Source of the DNA: Pseudomonadota bacterium | GTDB lineage: Bacteria > Desulfobacterota > Desulfovibrionia > Desulfovibrionales > Desulfovibrionaceae | DNA: 42,616 nt | Assembly (NCBI GenBank): GCA_023426275.1 | Contig: JAFABC010000074.1 | Location: forward strand, 1 to 42,616 | Direction: 5' to 3' | Shown here: positions 33,942 to 40,449 of the stretch, piece by piece | How positions within the stretch are numbered: the first letter of the stretch is position 1 | Layout of the letters: each line of letters starts with the position of its first letter | Translations under genes and position numbers: made by a program | The notes under the pieces: generated by a model | Databases searched by the model: none | What the model saw: the letters and a program-made list of their open reading frames with translations, nothing else | Told to the model about the DNA's origin: nothing

Positions 33942-34230
33942 CGAATTCGGTGCTCTTGGCGCTGAAATCGTCGCGGCCGGGTTCCGGGGGCCGGCGGCGG
34001 GGTCCACCACAATAAGTAGGCTTCGGTTTAAATCCTTCCCGCGACGATTACCCGCAGCTCAGACCGTCAAACCCTACATCCGCCGCAAAATTTCTTACAG
34101 GTGCAGCAACGTGGATGCAACTTACAAGCAACTTCTGGCAAAATACCCTGTAGATGCAAGCATCACTGCTTTGCGAAACAACAACGGAACAACGAAAAAA
34201 CACGGCGAAACGCCGGTGGAGAAAGAAAGT
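33942..34230. other. Leader of the capsid gene
   Basis: The 289 nt before the capsid ATG remain open in the capsid frame back to 33829, but the translation overlaps the RHH-like gene and is low in plausibility. From about 34110 it becomes more protein-like (VDATYKQLLAKYPVDASI), perhaps a relic of a head gene fused by deletion. No terminase, portal or protease sequence is seen. Confidence 0.4.
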
Positions 34231-35433
34231 ATGAGTTTTGATCCTACAGTAGCGCGCGAAAAACGGTCCGCCCTTGTTGCGAAAATGCAGAGCATGACTC
34301 GTGAAAGCGATGGAGGCAAAGCCTGGACCCCCGCGAAAGAGAAAGAATTCAACGCCTTGGAACGTGAAATCATCACCCTCGATGAGCAGTTCGCTCGTAT
34401 GGACGCCGCCCTTGACGCCGCCGGCGCCGCGCTGTCGCGCGGCGAGAACCCCGCCACTGCCAGTAGCGGATATGCAAGCCGCGCCCAAGCTGCGGCTGCC
34501 ATCGGGGCTTTTGCTGTCCGTGGCGACCGTTCCGGATTCGGATTTCAAGCGAGTCTGACTGAGGGTTCCGATAGTGGCGGCGTGCTCGTGCCGAGCGAAA
34601 TCGCTTCCGAAGTCCTCGCCGTCGCCAAAAAGTACAGTCCGCTGCGTTCCATCGCCAAAGTTGTGCCGATCACAACCGCTGCCTCGAAGTACGTACAACC
34701 TGTTGTTGTTGATGGTGCGGCTACGGGTTGGGTAGGCGAAACCGACGAACGCACCAGCACTGATGCGCCGAAGATCGAGGGTGTTGAATTCCCCGACGCG
34801 GAAATGTACGCGAACGTGCCTGTTTCCGTGTGGCTCGATGAAGACACAAAGGCAGGCGAAATTATCATTTCCGAGCTTGGAAAGGCGTTCGGACGCACCG
34901 AAGGCAAGGCGTTCCTCGACGGTACGGGCGTGAAGCAGCCGGTTGGCTTGCTTAACACTGCGCCGACCGCCGACGCCGATGATACGCGAGCCTTCGGCGT
35001 GTTGAAGTACGTCGCTTCCGGCAACGCCAGTGCGATCACCGCTGATGCGCTGATTGATGTTGTCTACGACTTGCTGCCTGAATACAGGCAAAACGCCTGT
35101 TGGGTGCTCAATTCCACCACAATTGCGCTTGCGCGCAAGCTCAAAGACACTGAAGGTCGCTATCTTTGGTCCGACTCGCTTGCCCCGGGCGATCCGGCGA
35201 TGTTGCTCGGCTACAAAGTCGTCGAGGCCAACAACATGCCGGACGTTGCGGCCGATGCAATCCCCGTGTTGTTCGGTGACTTCATGTCCGGTTACTGCAT
35301 CGTGGACCGTAGCATATCGTTGTTGCGCGATCCGTACAGCGACAAACGTTACGTGCAGTTCTACAGCCGCAAGCGCACGAGTGGCAACATTGTGGATAGC
35401 AACGCGATTCGTTGCCTCAAGATCGCGGCGTAA
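34231..35433 (+). CDS. HK97-family phage major capsid protein
   Basis: This 400-residue protein starts at ATG 34231, with GGAGAAAG about 6 nt upstream. Residues 1-75 form the delta-type scaffold coiled coil (ALVAKMQSM, EKEFNALEREIITLDEQFARMDAAL). The shell domain follows: SDSGGVLVPSEIASEVL, LRSIAKVVPI, GWVGETDERTSTDAP, VPVSVWLDEDTKAGEIIISELGKAFGRTEGKAFLDGTGVKQPVGLL, typical of HK97 capsids (E-loop, spine helix, and the GxGxxQPxGLL turn), ending with the P-domain and A-loop up to IRCLKIAA. The length is normal. No prohead protease, portal or terminase gene accompanies it, so assembly would need proteins from a helper phage or elsewhere. Confidence 0.93.
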   Translation: MSFDPTVAREKRSALVAKMQSMTRESDGGKAWTPAKEKEFNALEREIITLDEQFARMDAALDAAGAALSRGENPATASSGYASRAQAAAAIGAFAVRGDRSGFGFQASLTEGSDSGGVLVPSEIASEVLAVAKKYSPLRSIAKVVPITTAASKYVQPVVVDGAATGWVGETDERTSTDAPKIEGVEFPDAEMYANVPVSVWLDEDTKAGEIIISELGKAFGRTEGKAFLDGTGVKQPVGLLNTAPTADADDTRAFGVLKYVASGNASAITADALIDVVYDLLPEYRQNACWVLNSTTIALARKLKDTEGRYLWSDSLAPGDPAMLLGYKVVEANNMPDVAADAIPVLFGDFMSGYCIVDRSISLLRDPYSDKRYVQFYSRKRTSGNIVDSNAIRCLKIAA

Positions 35434-35556
35434 CGTCGCACACAATTTACAGTGCATCGTCTGCCCCGGCGATGTACTGTACCGGGCGGGGGCTGCAAAT
35501 CTTACGGCTTAAGCAACCGTCTATGCAGCCCCGCATCCCGGATTAAAGGCACTCTT

Positions 35557-35757
35557 ATGCACGACGAAACTAAAACAAAACTATTGCGCTGCTGCGACTG
35601 CATTGCTTGGGTCCGCCGTGAATCGAAACCGGACACTGGTGAATGCAGGCGTTTTGCGCCAAGGGTTGTGGACAAGGATTATTGCGGCGTGTGGCCTGAG
35701 ACGCTTGGGAGCGAGGGGTGCTGTGAGGGCCTCCCGTGCGGTGGAGATGCGTTTTAA
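35557..35757 (+). CDS. Small Cys-rich (zinc-finger-like) phage protein
   Basis: This 66-residue protein reads MHDETKTKLLRCCDCIAWVRRE, GECRRFAP, GVWPETLGSEGCCEGLP. Spaced cysteines (CCDC, C, CC) and the closing WPET..xGCCEG pattern resemble small phage proteins of unknown function that bind zinc. A hairpin (GGGGCTGCA 35489-35497 with TGCAGCCCC 35524-35532) lies just upstream. The ribosome binding site is weak (AAAGGCA). Location directly after the capsid gene suggests a shared transcript. I cannot assign a role. Confidence 0.6.
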   Translation: MHDETKTKLLRCCDCIAWVRRESKPDTGECRRFAPRVVDKDYCGVWPETLGSEGCCEGLPCGGDAF

Positions 35758-35795
35758 TGCTGCCGGTTCAACGTCGCCGGGAATCACCAGAAGCC

Positions 35796-36434
35796 TTAGT
35801 CTTTTCTCCCTATTGTCTGAGACTGTTCACATAGAGATTTGAACCGCAACAAGTCGCAAAACATTGGAACGACCACACCAAGTGTATTTAGCAGTGACGT
35901 TGGCTCAAAGTCATTCAACCGATAAAATTCCATCACTCCAGGCGAATTTATTGATTGCAAGTTTATAAATCTGCACCCAGTCTTGTTGTTTGTCACAAAT
36001 ATATACTTTATCAGATTAAGTATGTTTGTACCAATTGATTTCCGTTGGTAGTCAATATGAACACCCATGTGCCCAATGCTCACGGCAGGAAATCTGTACT
36101 TAAATTCTCTTATGTGGGGAGCATTGAGCCCTTTGTCTTTTATGTCTTCAATTTCTAAATCTTGCGAGTTGTTAAATAGCGTAACGAAGGCTACTGGCTC
36201 ACTTGGAATAAAGTTTTCTTCATCCCCCGCATTTAGTGAATATGAATACACTTTAAACAAAAGTTCTTTTTGGTTGTCTTCTGCATATTTAAATAGAAAT
36301 TCATCTAGCCCGTCATGCCCACAAGAAAAGCCGTCGAAGATTGAAAAGTCTTCGACGGCTTTTAATTCGCCATGTTTGTCAAAATATCTATTTTTTCCCG
36401 AGTCGCGCACGAGCCAAGGCCTTTGCTTGTTCAA
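35796..36434 (-). CDS. GNAT acetyltransferase, possible toxin
   Basis: The protein has 212 residues if read from a TTG at 36434. A GTG at 36410 is another option and neither has a clear ribosome binding site. FSCGHDGLDEFLFKYAEDNQ is the N-terminal signature shared by GNAT toxins of the TacT/AtaT kind (F.CG...LD.FL...A..N), which acetylate charged tRNA. IGHMGVHIDYQRKSIGTNILNLI is the acetyl-CoA-binding motif A (variant QRKSIGTN), and INLQSINSPGVMEFYRLNDFEP is the final strand-helix. It overlaps the end of a 53-codon upstream gene by 47 nt, as expected of a co-translated toxin-antitoxin pair. Toxicity has not been shown. Confidence 0.75.
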   Translation of the reverse strand: MNKQRPWLVRDSGKNRYFDKHGELKAVEDFSIFDGFSCGHDGLDEFLFKYAEDNQKELLFKVYSYSLNAGDEENFIPSEPVAFVTLFNNSQDLEIEDIKDKGLNAPHIREFKYRFPAVSIGHMGVHIDYQRKSIGTNILNLIKYIFVTNNKTGCRFINLQSINSPGVMEFYRLNDFEPTSLLNTLGVVVPMFCDLLRFKSLCEQSQTIGRKD

Positions 36435-36549
36435 TTTTCGGGACGGGCTTTAAACACAGTGGTTTTTTAAGCCCTTCCTTTAGTCTTTCCAGAAAAGCAC
36501 TTGCTTCCTCGCCTCTCAAGGTGGGCGTCGGTGAGATCATAGCGGCCAT
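36388..36549 (-). CDS. Small protein upstream of the GNAT gene, candidate antitoxin
   Basis: This 53-residue protein from the ATG at 36549, with AGAGG 5 nt upstream, reads MAAMISPTPTLRGEEASAFLERL, then KPVPKIEQAKALARARLGKK. It has a predicted central helix and a very basic C-terminus. It is not a standard ribbon-helix-helix antitoxin. The PTPTLRGEEASAFLERL opening resembles small proteins I recall next to bacterial acetyltransferase genes (PTPvLkGkdA..Fl), but I cannot name the family. The 47-nt overlap with the GNAT frame makes them a coupled pair. An open frame extends upstream to 36765, but without a start site and through the arm repeats. Confidence 0.6.
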   Translation of the reverse strand: MAAMISPTPTLRGEEASAFLERLKEGLKKPLCLKPVPKIEQAKALARARLGKK

Positions 36550-36713
36550 TTCAACCTCTGTGGTGGGGTGTTGCCATCCAGTAATGGCGTGGCCTTGCCT
36601 AGCCACGCTCTGATTATTACCACGAAAAAGGAGGGGGTCAACGGGAAATAGCGGCCGCCAGACAGCCCCTTCCCTTTTTTTCCCGTGGCCTGTCCATCTC
36701 CTCATACCCGCCC

Positions 36714-36750
36714 TGGGGGACAGTTCAAACCGGGGGACACATGGGGGACA
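36714..36750. repeat. Right cluster of three GGGGGACA direct repeats (putative arm sites)
   Basis: TGGGGGACA at 36714-36722 and 36742-36750 and CGGGGGACA at 36731-36739 repeat the motif found four times inside the left end, in the same orientation. Matching clusters within about 250 bp of both att cores suggest binding sites for integrase or a directionality factor. Confidence 0.7.
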
Positions 36751-36773
36751 AAATATGTACAGCAACGCAAAAA

Positions 36774-36797
36774 GGGTTAAGCCTTTCGGCCTAACCC
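36774..36797 (-). terminator. Element-supplied terminator for tRNA-Thr
   Basis: On the minus strand GGGTTAGGCC-GAAA-GGCTTAACCC (one G-U pair) is followed by TTTTTGCG. It lies 12 nt beyond the tRNA 3' end and belongs to the element, so it replaces the ancestral terminator now left at 27190-27215. Confidence 0.8.
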
Positions 36798-36808
36798 CTT
36801 GTTTTCTT

Positions 36809-36855
36809 TGGAGCCAGCATGGAGACTCGAACTCCAGACCTGCTGATTACGAATC
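36809..36855. repeat. attR: 47-bp repeat within the intact tRNA-Thr
   Basis: Identical to 27225-27271. It covers the tRNA from its CCA end to the anticodon, which keeps the gene whole on this side of the element. Confidence 0.95.
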
Positions 36856-36884
36856 AGCTGCTCTACCAACTGAGCTATGCTGGC
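36809..36884 (-). tRNA. tRNA-Thr (anticodon CGT)
   Basis: The 76-nt minus-strand gene has acceptor arms GCCAGCA and TGCTGGC, D-arm GCTC-AGTTGGTA-GAGC, anticodon stem GCTGA/TCAGC with loop TTCGTAA (anticodon CGT, codon ACG), and T-arm TGGAG-TTCGAGT-CTCCA, followed by an encoded TCCA end. All stems pair. It is the integration target of the element to its left. Confidence 0.97.
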
Positions 36885-36987
36885 GCTTCACGCAGAGCAG
36901 CCACCTATAGCCGCGTTGGGCGCGCCCGTCAAGCATTTGGGCGTCCGTTCGCGCAGGGGCGGACGGCGGCCTGGATGGGTGGTGACC

Positions 36988-37998
36988 TTAGCCACGAAAG
37001 AAGAGCCGCAAGCAGGGGAGGCGTTTGCCGCATTGGTGTAGGCCCAGGCAGGCGGCAAAGGCCAGGGGCGTGTGCACGAACACCCGCATGGGCAGGGTCG
37101 TGGGGCCGATAAAGCGGGAAAGAAGCGACAGGGCCAGGATGTGGTAGATGTAGATCGTAAACGTCGCGCCGGCCACGGTCTGCACGAGCCGGGGCCGGGG
37201 ACCCGTCGGCAGTTGCACACCCAGGCGGAATACACAGGCGCTATACAGCGCGAGCAGTGGCGAGGGATTGTTATAATAGAGCAGGGTCAATTGTCCGGCT
37301 GCCAAGGAGTCCCGGGCCGTGAGCGCGGTCATCAAGGCGACGGTCACCACCATGCCGGCCAGCAGCCAGCCCGGGGCAATGCGCCAGGGCAGCCGAAACA
37401 GCGCATAACCGGCCACGAAATAGCCGGTGGCCCACATGAAAAGCATGTTGTCGATGGGAAAGGCGATGCCGTGCGGCCGCAGCCAGGGTTCAATAATGCA
37501 GTAGGCCAGCCAGAGCGCCAGGAAGAGCCAGACGGCCCTGGTCTGGCGCACCATGAGTCGCAACAGCGGCGTGATGAGCATGATCCCTAAAAACGTCCAC
37601 ATGAACCAGAGATGGAAACCGAGGTTCTGGTGGACATTGTAGAGGACGCCATCCAGGGCCGACGTGGGATCGCCCTGACTGATGGCCATCAGTTTGTAGG
37701 TGATAAGCCCACCGAGGAGCGGCAGGCCGTAATTGATGGCGATTTTTTTGAAAAAGTCGGCATAGGCCGGTGTTTCCTTGGGCAGGAAGAGTGCGCCGCT
37801 GATCATGAAAAAGACCGGTACGGCTTCGCGCGCGGCCGCATTGATGCCGTTGGCCATCATCCAGGAAAGGGATGCATCGACTTTTTCCACTCTGAAAACA
37901 ACGGCATGTACGAGAATAACGGAAAAACAGGAAAGTATCTTGAGGATGTCAATGCCGTACAATCTCGTTTTGGTCTGCTGTATCACCGTTGTACTCAT
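36988..37998 (-). CDS. Acyltransferase-3 family membrane protein (O-acetyltransferase-like)
   Basis: This 336-residue inner-membrane protein with about ten hydrophobic segments starts at MSTTVIQQTKTRLYGIDILK (37998). Longer versions up to 38124 have arginine/proline-rich ends without ribosome binding sites, and the chosen ATG also lacks a clear one. IDILKILSCFSVILVHA has the conserved membrane His of this family. FFMISGALF and FHLWFMWTFLGIMLITPLL follow the WecH/OatA-type pattern for O-acylation of surface polysaccharide. Isolated from other glycan genes, it is next to the tRNA and the satellite. The acceptor is unknown. Confidence 0.85.
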   Translation of the reverse strand: MSTTVIQQTKTRLYGIDILKILSCFSVILVHAVVFRVEKVDASLSWMMANGINAAAREAVPVFFMISGALFLPKETPAYADFFKKIAINYGLPLLGGLITYKLMAISQGDPTSALDGVLYNVHQNLGFHLWFMWTFLGIMLITPLLRLMVRQTRAVWLFLALWLAYCIIEPWLRPHGIAFPIDNMLFMWATGYFVAGYALFRLPWRIAPGWLLAGMVVTVALMTALTARDSLAAGQLTLLYYNNPSPLLALYSACVFRLGVQLPTGPRPRLVQTVAGATFTIYIYHILALSLLSRFIGPTTLPMRVFVHTPLAFAACLGLHQCGKRLPCLRLFFRG

Positions 37999-38190
37999 GG
38001 CAGGAGGTCGTTGTCGCGGTGGTTGTTTCCGTGGCGTCCCGTGCATGTACGCCGGGTGATGCCGGTCGGCGCGCGGGGAGTGGCGGGCGCGTCTCCAAGG
38101 GGCCTGCCTAAGCGATAACGACATCTGGCGTCAAACGCCGCAACAGGTCGTGGGATGCAAAACAAGCTGCGGGGACGGCGAACAACGGCG
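37999..38190. other. Intergenic region upstream of the acyltransferase gene
   Basis: This GC-rich interval is open in some frames by composition only. It should hold the acyltransferase promoter; I see no clear consensus. It is bordered on the right by the peroxiredoxin terminator. Confidence 0.4.
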
Positions 38191-38223
38191 TAAAAAAAGC
38201 GCCCTCGGTGACCGAAGGCGCTT
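38191..38223 (-). terminator. Rho-independent terminator of the peroxiredoxin gene
   Basis: On the minus strand AAGCGCC-TTCGGTCACCGA-GGGCGCTT is followed by TTTTTTTA. The loop part TCGGTCACCGA can pair further. It lies 65 nt past the peroxiredoxin stop. Confidence 0.9.
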
Positions 38224-38288
38224 GGGGGGTTTGCCTGCCGGCGGCCGTCCCGGGCGGAACGGTCGGGGCGTATTGGCCGGAAGGCCGG

Positions 38289-38933
38289 CTAGGGCATTTC
38301 GCTTAAGCCTTCGAAGACGTTGCCGACCAGCTTTTCCGACGGGGTCAGCGTCTTGGCCCCGGGGGTCCACTTGGCCGGGCAGGCCTCGTTGGGATTTTCG
38401 CGCAGGTAGATGTTGGCCTGGCACTTGCGCAGCAGTTCGTCGGCGTTGCGCCCGACGTTGTAGAAATTGACTTCCTTGGAAACCAGCACGCCGTCGGGGT
38501 TGATGATGAACGTGCCGCGCAGGGCCTGCCCGGTTTCCTCGTCGTAGACGCCGAAGTAGCGGGACACCTGCCCGGTGGGGTCGGCGGCCATTTTGAATTT
38601 CACGTTTTCGAGCAGCTTTTCACTGTTGCGCCAAGCCAGGTGGGCGAACTCGGTGTCCGTGGACACGGAGAAAACCTCGAAGCCCATTTTGGCCAGCTCT
38701 TCGTGCTTGGTGGCCAGATCGGCCAGCTCGGTGGGGCACACGAAGGTGAAGTCGGCCGGGTAGAAAAACAGGATGATCCACTTGCCGGCCTGCTTGATCT
38801 CTTCCGTGTGCATCGCCCCGAAAAAGCCTTCGATGGGGTCATAGACCTTCATGGAGAAGTCGATGGTTTCCCGGCCGACGTTGGCTTCGGGCACTTCGAC
38901 GCAGCACTCTTCTTCGTATTCGTGTTCGTGCAT
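38289..38933 (-). CDS. Typical 2-Cys peroxiredoxin (AhpC/TSA, Prx1 type)
   Basis: This 214-residue cytosolic thiol peroxidase reduces hydrogen peroxide and organic peroxides, valuable to an anaerobe exposed to oxygen. The peroxidatic Cys is C66 in DFTFVCPTE and the resolving Cys is C185 in NEACPAKW, both in standard positions for the Prx1/AhpC class. RGTFIINPDGV and the terminal KTLTPSEKL are also typical. The start at 38933 follows GAGG by 7 nt. The short Cys- and Glu-rich leader (MHEHEYEEECCVEVPEANVG) is longer than in E. coli AhpC. No AhpF-type reductase adjoins, so reduction is presumably by thioredoxin. Confidence 0.94.
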   Translation of the reverse strand: MHEHEYEEECCVEVPEANVGRETIDFSMKVYDPIEGFFGAMHTEEIKQAGKWIILFFYPADFTFVCPTELADLATKHEELAKMGFEVFSVSTDTEFAHLAWRNSEKLLENVKFKMAADPTGQVSRYFGVYDEETGQALRGTFIINPDGVLVSKEVNFYNVGRNADELLRKCQANIYLRENPNEACPAKWTPGAKTLTPSEKLVGNVFEGLSEMP

Positions 38934-39191
38934 GGTGGGACCTCGCTTTGGGTGGTGCCGGGAAAACCCGGCTTTGATCATGTTTGCAGTGTATGGACCG
39001 GTCACGGACAAAAGGCAAGATGCCGGCGTCCGTCACCGTCAGCCGGCGCTTGCCCAGGCTGTGCCGTCACAGACGTTTTGGCAAGCGCTCCAAAGAAGGC
39101 CGCCGGTGCGGCGGTTCCCGTATGGACAAGGGCCCCGCGAGCCGGTAGCGTGAAAAATCCCAGAACCAAGGGCCGTTGCCAGGGAGGAGCC

Positions 39192-39545
39192 ATGTTCAAA
39201 CCGGTGCGTTTTCATCGTCCGATCGTGCTGGCGGCCATTTGGCTTGCCATGTCGGGTTGCCCCGCGGCCTTGGCCCAGCAGCCGGTCGATCCCTACGGCA
39301 ATTGCTGCGTGGCCAGCGTGGTCATGACCAGCTACAACGCCTGGACCGCCACCTGCGGCTCCTGCGCCGCCAACCCCGGCCAATACGTCCTGCATCAGCC
39401 GGACCCGGACAAGCTCGTGTTCGTCGGCCCGGACGGAACCAAGGGGGGAAGTCCCTACGACGCCGCCATGGCCATCTGCCGTTGCCCGTCCCAGGACGCG
39501 CGTCGGGCCAGGGAAAAGCAGATGCGCACCTTCGAGGGCAACTAG
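39192..39545 (+). CDS. Small exported Cys-rich protein
   Basis: The 117-residue precursor has GGGAGGAGC just before the ATG. The signal peptide (MFKPVRFHRPIVLAAIWLAM, then SGCPAALAQ) can be read as a lipobox (AMSGC) or cleaved after ALA. The mature part contains CCVASVVMTSY, ATCGSCAANPG and ICRCPSQD, with several cysteine pairs that could form disulfides or bind metal. I do not recognise a family. It has its own ribosome binding site, is divergent from the peroxiredoxin gene and is followed by a dispersed repeat. Confidence 0.7.
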   Translation: MFKPVRFHRPIVLAAIWLAMSGCPAALAQQPVDPYGNCCVASVVMTSYNAWTATCGSCAANPGQYVLHQPDPDKLVFVGPDGTKGGSPYDAAMAICRCPSQDARRAREKQMRTFEGN

Positions 39546-39951
39546 CCGCGGGAGCGGGAGACGAGGGAAAATGCCTCCGGCGGCCGGGAGGGGGTCACCC
39601 CTTCCCGGACCCTCCCGAAAGGGGGGATGAACGGACGGCTGGTTGGTCGGGCGGGGCCTCGAACGTTTTGGCGGCGCGTTTGTGTCCAGGCAGAGCCTGG
39701 GCACAAATGCGCCGCCAAGAGGCGTCAGCGTCGCTTCGCGCCGGGAAGAGAGCCCTTCTTCGAGGGAGACCGGGGGGAATCGTGTGGTATGATGCCGCAT
39801 GGGAAATCCGATTGGCCCGGGTGCATCAGGGCCGATTTCCATACTATGCGCCCGGGATTGTCTTTTAGCAATAGGAATGATTCTTGTTTTCAAAAAAAGA
39901 TGGCCGCACGCGCCGTGGAACGCGGCCGGGGCCGTCAAGGAGGTTTCGACG
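39546..39951. repeat. Dispersed GC-rich intergenic repeat, copy 1
   Basis: Three modules can be read. Module A (from 39572) has GCCTCCGGCGGCCGGGAGGGG. Module B (39668-39718) is a long, nearly perfect hairpin, TTGGCGGCGCGTTTGTG...CACAAATGCGCCGCCAA. Module C follows as AGCGTCGCTTCGCGCC. All three recur at 42497-42616, with B and C in the opposite arrangement. The last 170 nt lead to the SH3 gene, whose ribosome binding site AAGGAGG is at 39937. No gene is supported. Confidence 0.75.
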
Positions 39952-40254
39952 GTGCGAAGCGTATGGAAGCGTCTGGGCGGCGTTGTGTTGGCCGGTCTGC
40001 TGCTGACGGGGGCGGGCTGCGCCGGAGCGAAGCCCGAGGAAACGGCCCCGGTCGCGCCGACGTCCGTGCGCACGGTCGACGCGGCCCTGCTCAATCTGCT
40101 TGAGTGCCCGAGCATGACCTGCTCGGTGGTGGAGGACCTGCACGCCGGCGACAAGGTGGCCGTGCTGACGCCGGACATCAACGGCTGGCTGCGGGTGCGG
40201 GCCGTGGCTTCGGGCAGGGAAGGCTACGTGCTGTCGCGGTTCGTCACCCGTTAG
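39952..40254 (+). CDS. Small SH3b-domain lipoprotein
   Basis: This 100-residue precursor starts at GTG 39952, 8 nt after AAGGAGG. Longer open frames upstream have no such site. The signal is type II (VRSVWKRLGGVVLAGLLLTGAGC, lipobox GAGC). The mature 75 residues form one bacterial SH3 domain: VDAALLNLLECPSMTCSVVEDLHAGDKVAVLT, then GWLRVRAVASGREGYVLSRFV. Such modules bind cell wall or other proteins in the periplasm. The LECPSMTC pair of cysteines is unusual for SH3b and may form a disulfide. No partner gene is evident. Confidence 0.82.
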   Translation: MRSVWKRLGGVVLAGLLLTGAGCAGAKPEETAPVAPTSVRTVDAALLNLLECPSMTCSVVEDLHAGDKVAVLTPDINGWLRVRAVASGREGYVLSRFVTR

Positions 40255-40267
40255 GGCGTTTTCGTCT

Positions 40268-40288
40268 GTCCGGGCGCCGGACCTTTTT
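40268..40288 (+). terminator. Short terminator after the SH3 gene
   Basis: GTCCGG-GCG-CCGGAC (40268-40282) is followed by CTTTTT. It lies 14 nt past the stop of the SH3 gene. The stem is only 6 bp but all strong pairs. Confidence 0.6.
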
Positions 40289-40449
40289 CCGAAAAAGTTC
40301 GGGAAATTGGTATCGGTTGCACCCCAAGCCCTGGCCACGGGGGAGCTTTTCTCTTATCCTGGCGGAAAGAGGTACGAAATCGCGACGAAAGTGCTTTTCC
40401 CACCAAAAACGCGATCCCCGGGGCCCGCCCGGGGGGCCCGGAGGCGCAT

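Larger units (their letters stand above)
27225..36855. mobile_element. 9.6-kb tRNA-Thr-integrated phage satellite-like element
   Basis: Bounded by the 47-bp direct repeat. The order from the left is integrase, unknown gene, AlpA-like gene, primase-helicase, iterons, HNH and gpW-like remnants, lipoprotein cargo (minus), RHH-like gene, HK97-type capsid, Cys-rich small gene, then GNAT plus small gene (minus), with the intact tRNA restored at the right end. Integrase/AlpA/primase-replicon followed by head genes and cargo near an attachment site is the layout of capsid-forming phage-inducible chromosomal islands. Most packaging genes are missing, so the element may be a decayed or minimal form. 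The base composition is lower and patchier in GC than the host backbone. Confidence 0.75.

Noticed and set aside
33829..34230. N-terminal extension of the capsid protein to 33829
   Set aside because: It overlaps the well-started RHH-like gene, gives implausible protein, and a proper ribosome binding site precedes the ATG at 34231.
36549..36765. Longer version of the 53-residue gene starting at 36765
   Set aside because: The extension runs through the GGGGGACA repeats with implausible protein, and a ribosome binding site is found only before 36549.
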